From NCBI GenBank assembly GCA_029255685.2, contig CM055317.2, forward strand, positions 14,773,501 through 14,837,500: a stretch of 64,000 bases of DNA, read 5' to 3'. Position 1 is the first letter of the stretch, and the number at the start of each line of letters is the position of its first letter. Under the pieces are notes generated by a model that worked only from the letters and a program-made list of their open reading frames with translations, was not told the origin of the DNA and searched no databases. This DNA is from Silene conica (Eukaryota > Streptophyta > Magnoliopsida > Caryophyllales > Caryophyllaceae). Shown here in pieces: positions 47,318 through 60,800 of this stretch. Both the position numbers and the translations under genes were made by a program.

Positions 47318-47581
47318 GAGACTTGTTGTAGGAAGAAATGAGTTTAGTGGGTTAAGAATTATAGGAAATTGAAAAGATGAGAAGATATGCGAGCATAGAA
47401 GGGGGCATGTTTGCATTACAAAATGTTACGTGCAACACCAGGCCATGTTGATGTTATAGAATATAGATTTAGGAAATCTGTACCTGTACTTCAACTCTTC
47501 AAGTAGTTGTCGCATTATGCCATTATTATTATAACCAATTTTCTAATGGGTGTTAAAACTAAAAGTGTACATGATAAGAAA

Positions 47582-49254
47582 TCCCCTATTTATAAAAGAA
47601 AAGTCTTTTCTAGATTTTTGATTGGCTGAAATTTTTACTTTTTAATTTATTTTTTTTACACCTTAGCCAACCCCTGTTACCCCACTCTCTCCACTTACTC
47701 TCTCCAATTAATTACCCTCTCTCCTCATTTCTTATTATTTTTCATATACATATTCATATGTTAAAAAGCTTATGATAAAAAAATTAATCACATTCAACCC
47801 TATAATAAAAGAAAATTTTAAAAAAATCGGAAATCTATATAGGGACAACAAATTTTAATAATAAAAAAAAAATACAATTCCGGAAAATTAACCTCTTGGA
47901 TACCTTGACAATTAAAATTAAATTTGAAGTTTTGTATGAACGGTCTCATACTCTCATACCATAAGACGATCAACATATATAAAAAGAAAAATCGTTTATT
48001 AGCACTGAAGGAACAACTTTTTATATGAGACCGTATTACTCTATAATTTGTGACAATTAAAATGTATAAAAGCAAATTTATATACTATATAAACATATAA
48101 ATTAAATTTAACACGAGACCCAAATTTTAAGATTTTGATGAAAAATAAATCCTAAAAATATCTATATTTCCAAAAATATGAAAAAAAATGTCACTATTTA
48201 ATCAAAAGTGGTCACTATGTATCAAAATGTGATCACTTTCCTACTGGTCGCATGTGCGACCGTCGTAAAGTAGAATTTTGCGAAATGGTAAATTAAGGCT
48301 ACATAAAATAATACGAGTAATAATTATTATTATGTGATATTGTCGACTCATGCATCTATATCGATCCATGTTTTTATGGTTGTCTATTAGCCCAAAATAT
48401 ATATTTTTACAATATTAAAAAAAGTTGGCCAATTAGAAGTAATTAACAAATATTTAGAGGTATGAAAAACGAAAAAAAACGAAAAAAATTATACTAAGGG
48501 TTAAAAATTAACAAACATACGTATATCTAAAAAAATGAAAAAAATACACGAGGAGATAAAAATTAACAAAAAAACGTAAATTAAAAAATGAAAGAAACGT
48601 AGATCAAAGATTTTTGAATAAGATCAAATAAACCCAACCCATAAAATTAAAAAAATGAAAAAAATATACGAGGAGATAAAAATTAACAAAAAAACGTAGA
48701 TTAAAAAATGAAAGAAACGTAGATCAATTTTTTTTGAATAAGATCAAATAAACCCAACCCATTAAATTAACAAAAAAAAATATAAATTTACGATTTTTAA
48801 GAAAATATAACAACCTTCGAGAATTAGTCAATTAAAACTACGTTAACATCGAGTAAAAAGATGGGCTTAATAACAATACATTATTATATTCTTTATAAAA
48901 TCATCCACAAATTTTAAGAGACTGCTATTAAAAATATTTTATCATTTTACTTTCATTTAGAGAGCAAGTTATTTAAAAGGTAAGATATAGAAATACAATA
49001 CAATTTCTTTATCTATTTTATATGGTTCAAATTTATTTCATAATGTCATGATTATTTATTTCAATTTATATAATCATTAAAAAAATTAATTATACCAGTA
49101 AATCAATTATTTGGAGTCAAAATCATCCCCGAATTCATAATTTATATATTTCTCATTTAAGTTCATATTAAATTATATTTGTACTACTTTTTTAATATAT
49201 TTACGAAATTTTTAGAAATAGATCCATACATTTTTTGTACGGGCATAAAACTAG
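47582..49254 (+). mobile_element. Candidate non-autonomous Helitron
   Basis: The right end reads ACATTTTTTGTACGGGCATAAAACTAG followed by T. This is a short GC-bearing hairpin and a terminal CTAG set against a T, the arrangement of Helitron 3' ends. The proposed left end is the TC of AAATCCCCTATTTATAAAAG at 47582, preceded by A, which suits insertion between A and T. No inverted repeats or target duplication exist, as expected. The body is very AT-rich, has no gene, and holds a 120-bp tandem repeat. The same 3' end occurs at 51279 and, reversed, at 61463. The right end is better supported than the left. Confidence 0.6.
48541..48780. repeat. 120-bp tandem repeat, two near-identical copies
   Basis: 48541-48660 and 48661-48780 differ at only a few bases (ACACG/ATACG, AAATT/AGATT, AAAGA/ATTTT). 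A third, diverged partial unit (TTAAAAATTAACAAACATACGTA) lies just upstream at about 48500-48540. Confidence 0.85.
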
Positions 49255-50560
49255 TTAAGTAAGAAAATATTGTTGAGATATCTCTTGATAAATTAAAGTT
49301 AAAATTTTATATTTATCATAATAAGTGAAATAATCTTAAAATTTTTTCCTTACTTAACTTCGTATACACTAATACACTATCCGTCAGTGAAGCTGAAGAC
49401 GGATAGGGTCTTTCTCACAAAATGCAGGTGACATGACCCAATAAGACAAATAGATATGTTTATAATTAGTGAAAACAATTAGTGAAAACAATACTACAAA
49501 ACAAATACGTAGGGTATGTCTATTTGATTGGTGAAGTCTTTAGTATTACAATTTACAACCTACCTAGTCAGCGATTACTAAGCAATGAATCGGCGTGGAT
49601 ATGTTTTTGGGTAACTACTTACTACTCCATCAACATGGACACCAGTCAGTAATGAATAATATTTCCTATTGGTTCTCGTTAACGACTCAACTCCATTGAG
49701 TTCGTCCTTCAATTTACATAAATTAAACTTACTTTACACGTATTCTCTAATTCGGATTTCAACCCCTTCTGGATTTCATAACCATAACAATAGTGATAAT
49801 GACGATAACGAGCTACGTAGTAATTAATTTCAGGTATAATTATTGTATATTTATGTTTTTGGTTGGGTATGGTTTACTTTACGCAAGTAATTAAAAGTTG
49901 GTAGAAGATAAAAAGATTGACTAATTTAATAAACAACTCAAGAAATACAAATGCAGTCTGTAGTACAGCGCAGCCGATGGTAGAAATATTGGTGAAATGG
50001 TAGCGCATATAGATATTATAGAATTATAGATACAATAAAACAACAGTTTAATTAGCCTCCATCACTGCATCATTCCTTTTCTTCTATCAGATACTTTAAA
50101 ATAATGATTTAAGTTAAGTTAGGTATGACATATGAGAATGTAGTACGTACCTATCCATTTTACTAATTCATGCACTTCACATTCATACATATAAATATAT
50201 AATCACAATTTCTTATTGAAATCGGACACTATCCGTCACAATTTGAAAATGGATAGTGTCCCTCTCACATAATACAAGTGATAATATCCACCATTTCGGT
50301 ATTTCCCCCACTTACATGTCCACTTACTTCATTATGAGGGTAAAATATTCATCTTTCGCTTGTCACAAGCAACTCTTTGATATAAAATATATAATCCAAA
50401 CAAATAAACAACAATCAAAGTATCAAACAATAACTAATTGATCGACCGCACCTTTTTAGTAAATATATATACTCGAATATACTTTCTTCTGGCCCTCAAT
50501 CATCAGTTATTATGGCTTATGAATAATCCTTATACTACAAAAGGAATAACATTTTTAGAG
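49255..50560. other. AT-rich intergenic stretch with two short palindromes
   Basis: No gene. CTATCCGTC...GACGGATAG occurs near 49379-49407 and GACACTATCCGTC...GGATAGTGTC at 50225-50261, each followed by CTCTCACA-type or CTTTCTCACA sequence. They look like ends of one foldback repeat family. Confidence 0.45.
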
Positions 50561-50569
50561 TTTTTCAAT

Positions 50570-51279
50570 TAGTTAAGTACTAAATTTCAAGAAATTAAAA
50601 TTTGTAGTGTCCCCACCATCATTGACTTATGAATTAATTTCTCTCCTTCTATTTGTTTTATTTTATTTTACATAGCTAAATTTATATACATCAATATATG
50701 TATTACTATGTTTATTTTCGGCCATTATGAAAAGTTTACAAATGATATCAAAATATATAACTTGCTATATTAAATAAAAACTATAATAACTAAACATAAC
50801 TTTATTCCCTAACTAACAGATTACTAATGACAACAACAATTTAAAGTATTAAAAATAACAAACTAAAAACAATTCCTTGAAAAATTATTAAGGAACTCAT
50901 TATTGAAGGATTAGAAATTAAATACGATTAAAAATAATTATTTAAATAAAAAACGAGGATAATGGAGTGATTTCTTAAAAAGCTGGCGTAAAAAATAAGC
51001 TTACAAAATAGCCACGACCCTTGAGTAGAATTTATTTTTTTGAAATTTTATCAGTTTCACTGTCAGGCATTTAGTTAGGTATTTTGACTTTTATATAGCA
51101 TATGTTTTTACGAAAATATTATTTGGTTGTTATGTTAGTATAAATTGCAAAAAAAAAAAAAAAAACATTAAAAATTTAGTCTTATAAGTTAACTTATTTT
51201 ACAGGTAATAAATTTAAAATAACCCGTGTACAAACATATTTAAAATAACGCGTACAATTTTACACGGGAATAAAACTAG
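50570..51279 (+). mobile_element. Probable Helitron 3' end region (left end unknown)
   Basis: It ends CACGGGAATAAAACTAG at 51279, followed by T. A stem of CCCGTGTA (51223-51230) with TACACGGG (51261-51268) lies just inside. The terminal 18 bases nearly match those at 49254 and the reversed end at 61463. The start coordinate is only a guess; the 5' TC end could not be found. Confidence 0.45.
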
Positions 51280-51440
51280 TATAGTTTTAAAGTTGGAACT
51301 CATTTTTGGGGGATGTAAATCAAGGAATCATGGTCACCCACTCGATTACCAACAAGAGTGCGAATAACTGAATAAGCATAATGGTATTATGAACGTATTA
51401 AACAAGTACGGAGTAAAACACATCCGGGCACACCACCTGT

Positions 51441-51470
51441 GGGTGTGGGTGTGGGTGTGGGTGTGGCGAT
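51441..51470 (+). repeat. (GGGTGT)n microsatellite with G-quadruplex pattern
   Basis: Four GGG runs are separated by TGT loops, which fits the canonical G3N1-7 quadruplex pattern on the + strand. It lies about 400 bp beyond the EH1 stop codon, in or just past the 3' UTR of that - strand gene. Confidence 0.7.
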
Positions 51471-51874
51471 AAGATGTTTCACCCCCAACACACAGAAAGA
51501 TTCCCCGCGTCGGGTGATGTTCCATGTTTACCTGCCTTATTCACAACCCTTACTCAAACACTGAAACTTATCCCTCCCTTTCTCTACTTGCTTCCGGAAT
51601 CAACTCTATTATTCTAGCGATTAGAATCTACTGATTTACATTAAAAACAGAGTTCTATCATAACCAATGAATATAACAAATGCAATGCCAAGCATCATAG
51701 TCATTCTATTGTCAATTTCTCATTCCTAAACACGGAGAATACTCACGAAATTACGAGGGAAAACATCACACCTTTTGTACCACAAGAAAAAAAATAATAA
51801 CTGTACACTCGCGCAAAAATATAGGCTACTATATTGGATTAAGCGGAAAACCTGTGGAGCAAAGGCTTGATGAC

Positions 51875-54800
51875 CTAAAATGAACTCCAATTATCCGAAC
51901 TTTTTTTAGGTGTTTCCGAGGATACCTTGAAAGGTCCGGTGGAACCAAAGGGATCGGAATCATCAAAAGACGAGAATCCTCGACTATGACCCCCAAAGCC
52001 ACTTCTACTGCTGCTAATGGAATCAAACCTTGTAAGGGTCTCACGTGGCGGTGAAAATCGGGCACTTTCATTCATGTTGAAAGAGTCAAACCTTGAATAA
52101 TTCTCGAAGACCCCGTCTCCAGCTTCACTGTATCGTGGAGAGTTACCTGACTTTGAGAATGACGGTGTTGCTGGGACAGAGTCAGCAAAATTGAAGGGAC
52201 TTGTTTTGTTTCCCCCTTGTGGAGAATCATTTCTAGGACTTGAACCGAAACCGCTGGAATCAAATAGTCGATCTACTTGCTGGTCCTGTAACAGTTGAAG
52301 AGGAAACGATTAGACTTGACAAAACAAACCCGACTAAAATGACCATTTAATTCCAAAAACTTCAAAAGGCACAATCCATATATGACTTGATTGACCCAAC
52401 CCGAACATAAAATGACCCAAAACGACCCAAGCAGGAACTGACCCATAGGTCCCATACCCGAAATAACCACAGCCTGTAAATCTGTAATGGCCATTGGCCA
52501 GACTTGAATGAGTGACAGATAAACAATGCGTGAAAATTGGCAAACAGAATTTTGTGAATTGGAAACATGTTCTAGCTCCGTAGCTACAGTTGACAAACTA
52601 TGTTACTTTGGCTTGTATTGGCAAGAATCGACACGATATTCCTTCCAACGCAACATGACATGACACTCGAATACTTCAGTTTAGGTAAAAAGCCCGACTA
52701 TTTGAGATGAAAGAAAGTGCCTGTTATTCAGACACAAGGGTCCGAAACTTGACAACAGGCCTGACTGTCTGAGTAACATAGGTATATAATAGCTGGGCTG
52801 GCTGACCTTGGAATTAAATCCCCAGACAGAATCCACATCGTCAGTGCCATCAAAGTTACCCCAACCTTGATCATCAAAGCTTCTGTGAGAGAACAAGGGA
52901 GCTTCATATTAGGATTCATATGGTACTGTGATAGAGGAGAAGATGGGCCAAAATTAGTAAACCATACCTGTGAAGATCTGTGTCTGCCTCAGAGCTCCTC
53001 GCAAATACATCTGAAAAATCTTGTGACAGGCTTTCTGATGTAGTTCGATGCAATGGGCTTCCACGGGGGCTTCTTACCGAATCATCTTCACTGTGAGTGT
53101 ATCCAGATTCACTATCAAGAGCCCGCTCGCCTCTACTGGATTGCTTCTCTGACTTGTTATCGGCATTTGACGGTGAATCAGGGTCAAATAAATCATCATG
53201 AGGATCTGTTCCATTCTCGAATAATGTCGAATTTGGAGAGGTTTTGGCATTTGGAGTGGCCGAAGAAATTTCCTTGTCAAATTGTAATCCTGGAAGTAAC
53301 CAGTCAGGCAATCAGATACAATACAGATACAACATTATAATAACATTACCCCGGTGCCTCAAAAGCTCCTACAAATTTGAGGGGTAAGAGGGGTCGGATC
53401 TCGGATGTACATAATCTTAAGTCTTAACACCAAAGAGAGGATGTTTTGGGATGACCCATAATGAAAATTGCATCGAGAACTGCATGCAATGACAGCTACT
53501 TTACCATAAAAAAGAGTGTAATCTGGTTAGTGAACCATATTCCATCATAATCTAGAACTAAAGAATACTAAACCCTTGGCTCCATTGGAAATGAAAACCA
53601 TACAAGGTGCTAATAAATCAATTGCCACGACTCAAGTTATTGGCAGCAGGAGAATGTTCAACGACTAAATATGGCTATATAATAGATGTGAAGAAATCCT
53701 GCAGTGCCTTCTACACAGAGGGAGAACAGAGGGCTAAAAGCGATTGGAAAAAAAAGGGCATTCTTTTTCCGTTACCTTCATCTTCAAACTTATCCCATTC
53801 TTCATCCCAGACTGCAGCTCCTTCTTGAATCCCGGGCTGCCAGCCTTTAACACAGCCATAGCATTGAAGTCAGATAACAAAGAGAATCTAATGCATTCTC
53901 CTACCCTAACTGGTTACTCTGGCAAATAACAGTATGACACCAGAATCCAGAGTGACTATATATTCTTTGGGGAAAATAAATCACCAAACAAGAAGCACAA
54001 ATTGTCGCAAATGTTCAAGGAACAATAGAGAAGCACCAACAATAATTTCAAGAGTTACCTTTGGGGAGCTCAATTAGTGTTTCCGACTTAATTTCTAAAC
54101 CATGTTTCTTACAGCGTTCAGACAAAGCCTTCAATAGCTCCTCAAAATCTGACTGTATTCTATCAGCACGTACCTGGAAATATAAAGCAACTCATCCGTT
54201 GAAGTTAGTATTTTCTAGGAAGAAAGCATTAGACCCAAGAAGTGATGGATCAAAGTCTACCTGAAGAATACCATCAGAACTTCCACCTTGTTCCATGTTA
54301 GTAATTGCTTGTTGCAACTCCATTTTCCGCTCCTGGTAAATTTTATGGCATATAATGGACTCAGGTTATAACAGAGAACAGCCTACAAATTAATACCATA
54401 AGAGTAGCAATTATGCTGTTCAAAATCTCATACAATTGTATAGAGCAAATAGTTTCACCATGAGAACTTCAGCAGTCAACTTTTAAAAGTCTCAATAGAT
54501 TTACCAAGAAAGTAAATGCTTTGTTCACAATTTCACATGTCCTTGAAACCAACAATTCCAAGTGTTTAACAACAATCCAAAAGTCTATACGCACAATCGC
54601 GATACCTGATATTCTCGGAATTTGGCCTCTTCGATCGTTAACTTTGAAGCTATTTCTGCAACTTGCTTATATTTTTCTTCATATTTCTTTCCCAGAAGCT
54701 CAGCCTGAAAACTCATTTTTAGACTCTACACGAGGTGACTTTGCAATTCAATATTGTAAGGCAGACCCGAAGAATAGGATACCTCACGCTTGTCAGCAGA

Positions 54801-57800
54801 AGCACGCTCAATAATTTCATTAAGTCGATTATCACATCTGCTCTTGTACAGAACCTACAACATAATGAGAAGATTTACACAAACAAATAGGGAGCAAACG
54901 AAAAGATGTCAATGCTCTTTATATAATATGATATCGACACACAACACATGTAATCAACTTTACTAAGCTAAACATATATAAACACCAAACTGCAGCTTTC
55001 CTGTTAGAGTGTGAAAACTGCCTAGCAAAGCATAAGTTATCAAATCCATTTAAAAGATTGGTACGGACGACGGGGAATTGAACTACGCTCATATAGATAC
55101 GTTACTTTGCTAGGCCCCAAGGACCACAAATTGAAAGGAGATTTTTTTATGATGAATGTTCTCCTCTCGGCACGCCAATGACACCATGACTGACAGTCGA
55201 AGTTGAGATATTCGATATCCTTTAATTTGTAGAAATTTGAAAATGATTTTGCAGTGACATAAAGTGTTATGCACTTGACATCACGACTCTTTGGTAATTT
55301 GACCACCATAACCTCCCAAAATGGAAAGAGCGTAGAACAAACTAAGATGGACAACACTTCTTTGTCCCTCAAATAGCATCATACTACCATGATAATACAA
55401 AAGCACATTTCAAATTTGACACTTTGCCTGCAGAGTTTGCAATGTTGTCTTTGCAGGTCATACTTCTGCCGGACAATACTTAAGAGCACTAAATAAGGGT
55501 TAAAGATGCAACATATCTACAGAAAAAACATGAGCTATGTAGCTCAAACTCTTCAAATTTACCAGTCTTAATGTCATACATTGACACTCTGACATGGGTA
55601 CAGAACTACAGACTACGGACGAGTGACACTTCAATTCAGCCAAAAACATGAATTTTCCTCGAAAAAAGGCGAAATTGGCATTAAAACATGAATTGTTTTT
55701 GTCAATGATGTATTATTATGTTCAGGTCAAATAGTTTTGTACTCTAGCTTTCTCACCCGGAAACTTCTTTCCAAACCTACCCACAAAAAGGAGCTTGTTC
55801 GGGAAAAATAAATGACATTTGATAATTTATACCGACTTTTGCCATCCTTATTAAGTTATTCCACAATTATTCCATAAATTGTATAGGCGTCAATTCGCTT
55901 ACTCATCCACACACCCGATTATCTTTTCAAAAATACCAATAAAAGTAAAGTGGGTAACAATAGCAATTACGAACAACTAAATGAATAGGATACTTTCTCA
56001 AAACATTTTTTTTATCAAAGATACCTGGGAGGTTTCATAGTTCACACACTCTATTAACCATTTCATAAATTATTGTGCATTAGCACTAGAAAATATATAA
56101 AAACAGGCAAACGGTATAACCAAAAAAGAACTAACAAGAACACATAGGGAACACAAAAGGTATTAACCAATAACAGCTGTACCGACATTATACTCTTTCA
56201 TCGAGAATTATTTTACTTTGGATAATTCATCTTGCAGAGCAACAAATTTGGAACATCACACATTCATAAACACAAAACAAATGAGCATCCTGTGGCTGTA
56301 CCTAATGCAGTTGAGACATTACTTTAAAAGGGCAATAAAAGGCAACAAACAGAGAAATTACTTACAAGGTCTTGCATCTTCGTACGGTAGTAATCGAGCT
56401 TCTCCCTGGAATCTAGGTATACTTTCTCCACCTTTTCAGCCTTGAAATGGTTACAAGAAAGAAGTTTCAATACTTTGGAGAGCATTTAAACCGCCAGAAC
56501 ATTTTGGGAAGACGAAGAGTACAGATGGTGTAGCATGTGTTGGCAGTGTTTAAGGTTAATGCGGCATCAACAATTTAAGAATCAATAATTCACAGCCCAA
56601 TCAATTCAAGTTATCCATAAATGAAGTCAGTGAACTGTCGAAAATCAGTGCTTATGAGTTTATATCTTATGTAATAACATGAAAACAATTGCAGTGAAGT
56701 TAATAAAATTAATCACTATTTTATCGGCGGATTTTTAAGGATATGCTTAGGAAGAGACTTTTGAGTACATAACACAATAACAGCGGAGTCAAAAGCCAAA
56801 TAATCTCATTGAGATCTTCTCCCTTCCTTAGAAACAAGTGAAAAGGCTAATAGTTGAACTCGTCATTTTTGCCCATAACCAATGAAATGTGGACATGCGC
56901 ACACCATAGCTTGGCAAAACAGGCATCGATACTCAAATAATGTACATTGAATGCTCTCCAAAGTATTGAAACTTGATGTACCTTTTTTTCTGCTTCATTC
57001 GTTTCTGGTTGATTTGGCTGCAATAAATTCTGCTCACCGTCATTTTGAAGGTTTCCTTGGGAATTGTTTAATACTGCCGTTCTTGGTTTTGTTTGATGGA
57101 ATTGCATTGACTCATCAGTCTCAGGGGACTGTGCGACTGGCTTCAAACCAGATGGAGCCGTCATAGGTTGAGAAGCAGGCATTCCCTGTACTGGCCTAAC
57201 CCCTAGTTTTAAATAAAGGAAACAGCTAAGAAAATTATAATACATGGTAAGGAGCGAAGGGAGGCGGAGCATAACTACATCATCCCAGTGCTCTAAAGGC
57301 TCCAGTAAACAGAATTTGGCTGTTTCCAAATGAGCCCTAATACAAATTGCATGGACAATTGCGTCTAGTAACGATTACTTTTCACAATTTTTTTAAAGAG
57401 GGCATAACCAGTATAGTGAACCAATTTGTTTATTTCATTTTAACATGGCACCAAAGAATAATGAGCCTATTCTTATCGGGGAAGAACATAAAAGGCATCC
57501 ATAGTTATTAGAATCATCCACAAAAATATGTGGGGCTGCACTAAATACTACTCCCTCCTATTCACAATAACCTTCCCCTTTCATTTTGACACAAAGATTA
57601 AAGAAACACACTAACCCACCATATAATTAAATTTGGACTAAACACAAATACACTACCCACCATACAATTAAATTTGGACCACACAAACACTTACCAAAAA
57701 AGGAAATAGAGAAAGTATTGTGAATAGACGAAAAAGGCAATACGGAAGTTTATTGTGATTTGTGAATAGGAAGGAGTATTTATCAGAGAATCTGAACACA

Positions 57801-60800
57801 CCTGGACCTGATACAGGACCCCATCCTGTATTACCATGAGATGAATAAGAAATACCAGTTAACCGCATGAGTGTTTCATCAAACTTAACGCTGTCAGGAA
57901 GTAAAGGTGGAAGGGTACGCCCTTCTCTATAGCGCTCCATCAAGTAGAGAGCTATGCAGAACTCTCTCAATGAAAGCATGCTATCACTATCCTGGTCAGA
58001 TAGATCCCACACTTGCTTCAAGACCTCTGAGAAAACAAGTAAACACTACAATGAGTAAAAAGGAACTATGGACAACAAGAATTCAGCTCTGTGAAAGCAA
58101 ACAACTTAATTTGAGACAATAATGATAATGACACAGTCAATAAATTCTATCAATGTACACATCACAACTACACAACAAGGATAATAAGACCCTACCTCTT
58201 GGCAGCCTCCAGCTGAGGAACAAATTACGGGCCTGCTCACCCGTAATTTTCCCATCTCTGTCCGTGTCAACCTCCGTGAAAACTTTAGTGTATTTCTGAA
58301 TACCAGGATTAGTCATCTTTGGCCATGGTGGTTGTGACGGGTCTGGTGAAGCAATCCCAGCTCCAGCTTGAGCACCATATGAGGTAAATTGAGTTCCAGG
58401 TTGGGATGGGTTTGAGTAAGTCTGTGCTGACTGTAGCTGGCCACCCGAAGGTTGTTTCATGAAAGCCCCCTGTAAAGAGTCGAGTGACCGTGACATTGAC
58501 GGAGACTGCGCTGGCATAGACGGTACAGGAACAATGGCTGATGAAGAAGGCACCGTGGATGCTGGAGGAGGAGCAGATGCTGGAACAATTGCCGAAGAAT
58601 TAGGATTACTTCCCATGGAAGGTATTGAGGGTGAAGAAACCGACTTGGTCATTTGAAATGAAGCAAATGGATCTCCACCGCTAATTGAGTTGGAAGAAAA
58701 CCCATTTCCAGAAGCCATATTTCCATTAGGATCTTTGCTTGCGCCTTGGGATGACATAAGTAAATCCAGAGGCGTAGAGGGAACTGTCCCACTGTTTGGA
58801 AGCTGGGATGTTAGTCCAGAAGGAGCACTACTAGTCCTTCCACCCAACCAGCCTGTTGAGATACCGCCCATACCGGTGCTTGCAAGCGCTGGATTTGGCA
58901 TGCCTGAGCTAGGGACGCCAGGTGTAGACATGCTTGGGTTTGGAAGACCAAGAGTGGAAATGCCTGAGCTAGGAAGACCAGGAGTCGACGAGCCAGAGCT
59001 TGAAAGGGCAGGAGTAACCAAACCTAAGTTAGGGCGCATGCCTGAGTTTGCAAACCCAGCTGGTGAGACTCCAAGGCCTGCATTTGGGATTCCAGGACCT
59101 TGGGAAGGTCTGACCAACTGATTTGCTTGAGGTGGATAGTATTGTTGGTTCATATTCTGGTTAGGAGGGACAGGTCCTCTATAGCCTAGATTTTGTGATG
59201 GTGGAGGTGCCATTGAACCCATATGTACTGATGGTGAATTAGGCACAGAAGTTGGCTGAGGTGCTGGAGTGGGCGGAAGATTGATTTGAGGAGGAGGGAT
59301 CTTAGCAGAAGCTGGCCCATACAATGCTGCCTTAACAATCTCGGGGGTAAGGTCCCGCTTACTTTGTGCTACCGTAACGAGCTTTAGTGCATTATAAAAC
59401 TCCTGCCGACCAAGGAAACCAGCACGATTCTGATCGGCATGCATCCATATCTGTAATAGATCCAGTGCACACATCAGTAGCAATAAGTGGATAACCTCAC
59501 TACATTATACTCCATATTAGCATATCAGCTGCTGGGGCAAAGAACAAGTCAATAGCAAGTTGTTCTCATAAATACAATAACCAACCTCACCCCTACTGGC
59601 AAATAGATTTTTATAAAAAATTAAACTTGAAACACTAGGTGCACTTTACCAGTTTACCCTGCCAACAACGGAGTCCTTGTGGACTGTGGTCATCCACAAA
59701 CAAGTTCCGGTACTGTTAGCTCAGATGTACCAGTGCGTAAATCCAACCTTCTTTACCAGTTTATCATACTATTGACGGAATCCCTTGTAGCACCAGGGTT
59801 AATTTTGAAACATTGGTGCCCTAACTCATTATGTGCTAGAGCGTAGGAACTCCTCGCAAATGTCTAAAATCGATATTCTTCCAGTTTATTCAACAAATTT
59901 GAGCAGAATGAGCCAACTTCCATAAACAAGCTAAACCAATAATCCTATATCAGAAACAGATTATAGCAAACAGGTCTCCGAACCTCAGATTGCACGACTA
60001 ATCATTCAGACGATTCCTTATATATGGCGGCCATCCCACACAAGTGCATGAGAACACAATGACATGGATAATCCATCTCAATCCTTAAATCACACATCTA
60101 ACCACATTTTTTTACAAATTCCAAAAACAACTATGCTCCCAATCAATAATCACATACACCAAAACCCCGAAATATAACATTATGTAATAATCCCTCTCTC
60201 ACAATCATTTGTTTACTTTTGATTAATTTACCCTTCACAATGAATATAAAAGGGAAACAAATGACCGAGAGCGAACGAATAATGTAATAACACAAAATCT
60301 CCATCCCCACTGAATTACACACTATTTACATCACAATTAAATAATACCAATTACATATCAGATCATCAAATTCAAAACCCACTTCAAATTACACAAAGCT
60401 ATCACATCTTTCACCTGAAAACTGTTAATGATTACAAAAACAACCAAAATTATACAGAAACCTATCATCCTAAAACTGAATTATACACATTTACATCAAA
60501 ATAAAGCTACCCAACATACACTAGATCATTAATTTCAAAACCCACTTCAAATTACACAAAAAATCACATCTTTAACCTAAAACCAACCAAAATGATACTC
60601 CCTCCGTTCGGTTGAATTTCATTTTCATATACGTGAGCTGTACTATAATCAAATGCATGAAATTCAACCGAACGGAGGGAGTATTACAACAAAATCAACA
60701 AACATAAAAATGTACAAAAATTAAAAACCTGGGCAAGAACTTGTTTGGACAAACCGGATCCTTGAAAGAAAGAAACAGCTTCAGCTCCACTAATCCGACC

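Noticed and set aside
55040-55372. 110-codon - strand frame within an EH1 intron
   Set aside because: It sits between exons 5 and 6 of EH1, has no EH1-family similarity and no domain match. It is probably intron sequence.
58690-59121. 143-codon + strand frame
   Set aside because: It is the reverse strand of the repetitive EH1 exon 2. Its low-complexity product follows from the 30-bp repeat and codon bias of the real gene.
60203-60285. Possible Stowaway MITE in EH1 intron 1
   Set aside because: Only weak TCCCTCTCTC and GAGAGCGAACG ends are seen. The TIR match is too poor, though the GTTTACTTTTGATTAATTT centre is suggestive.
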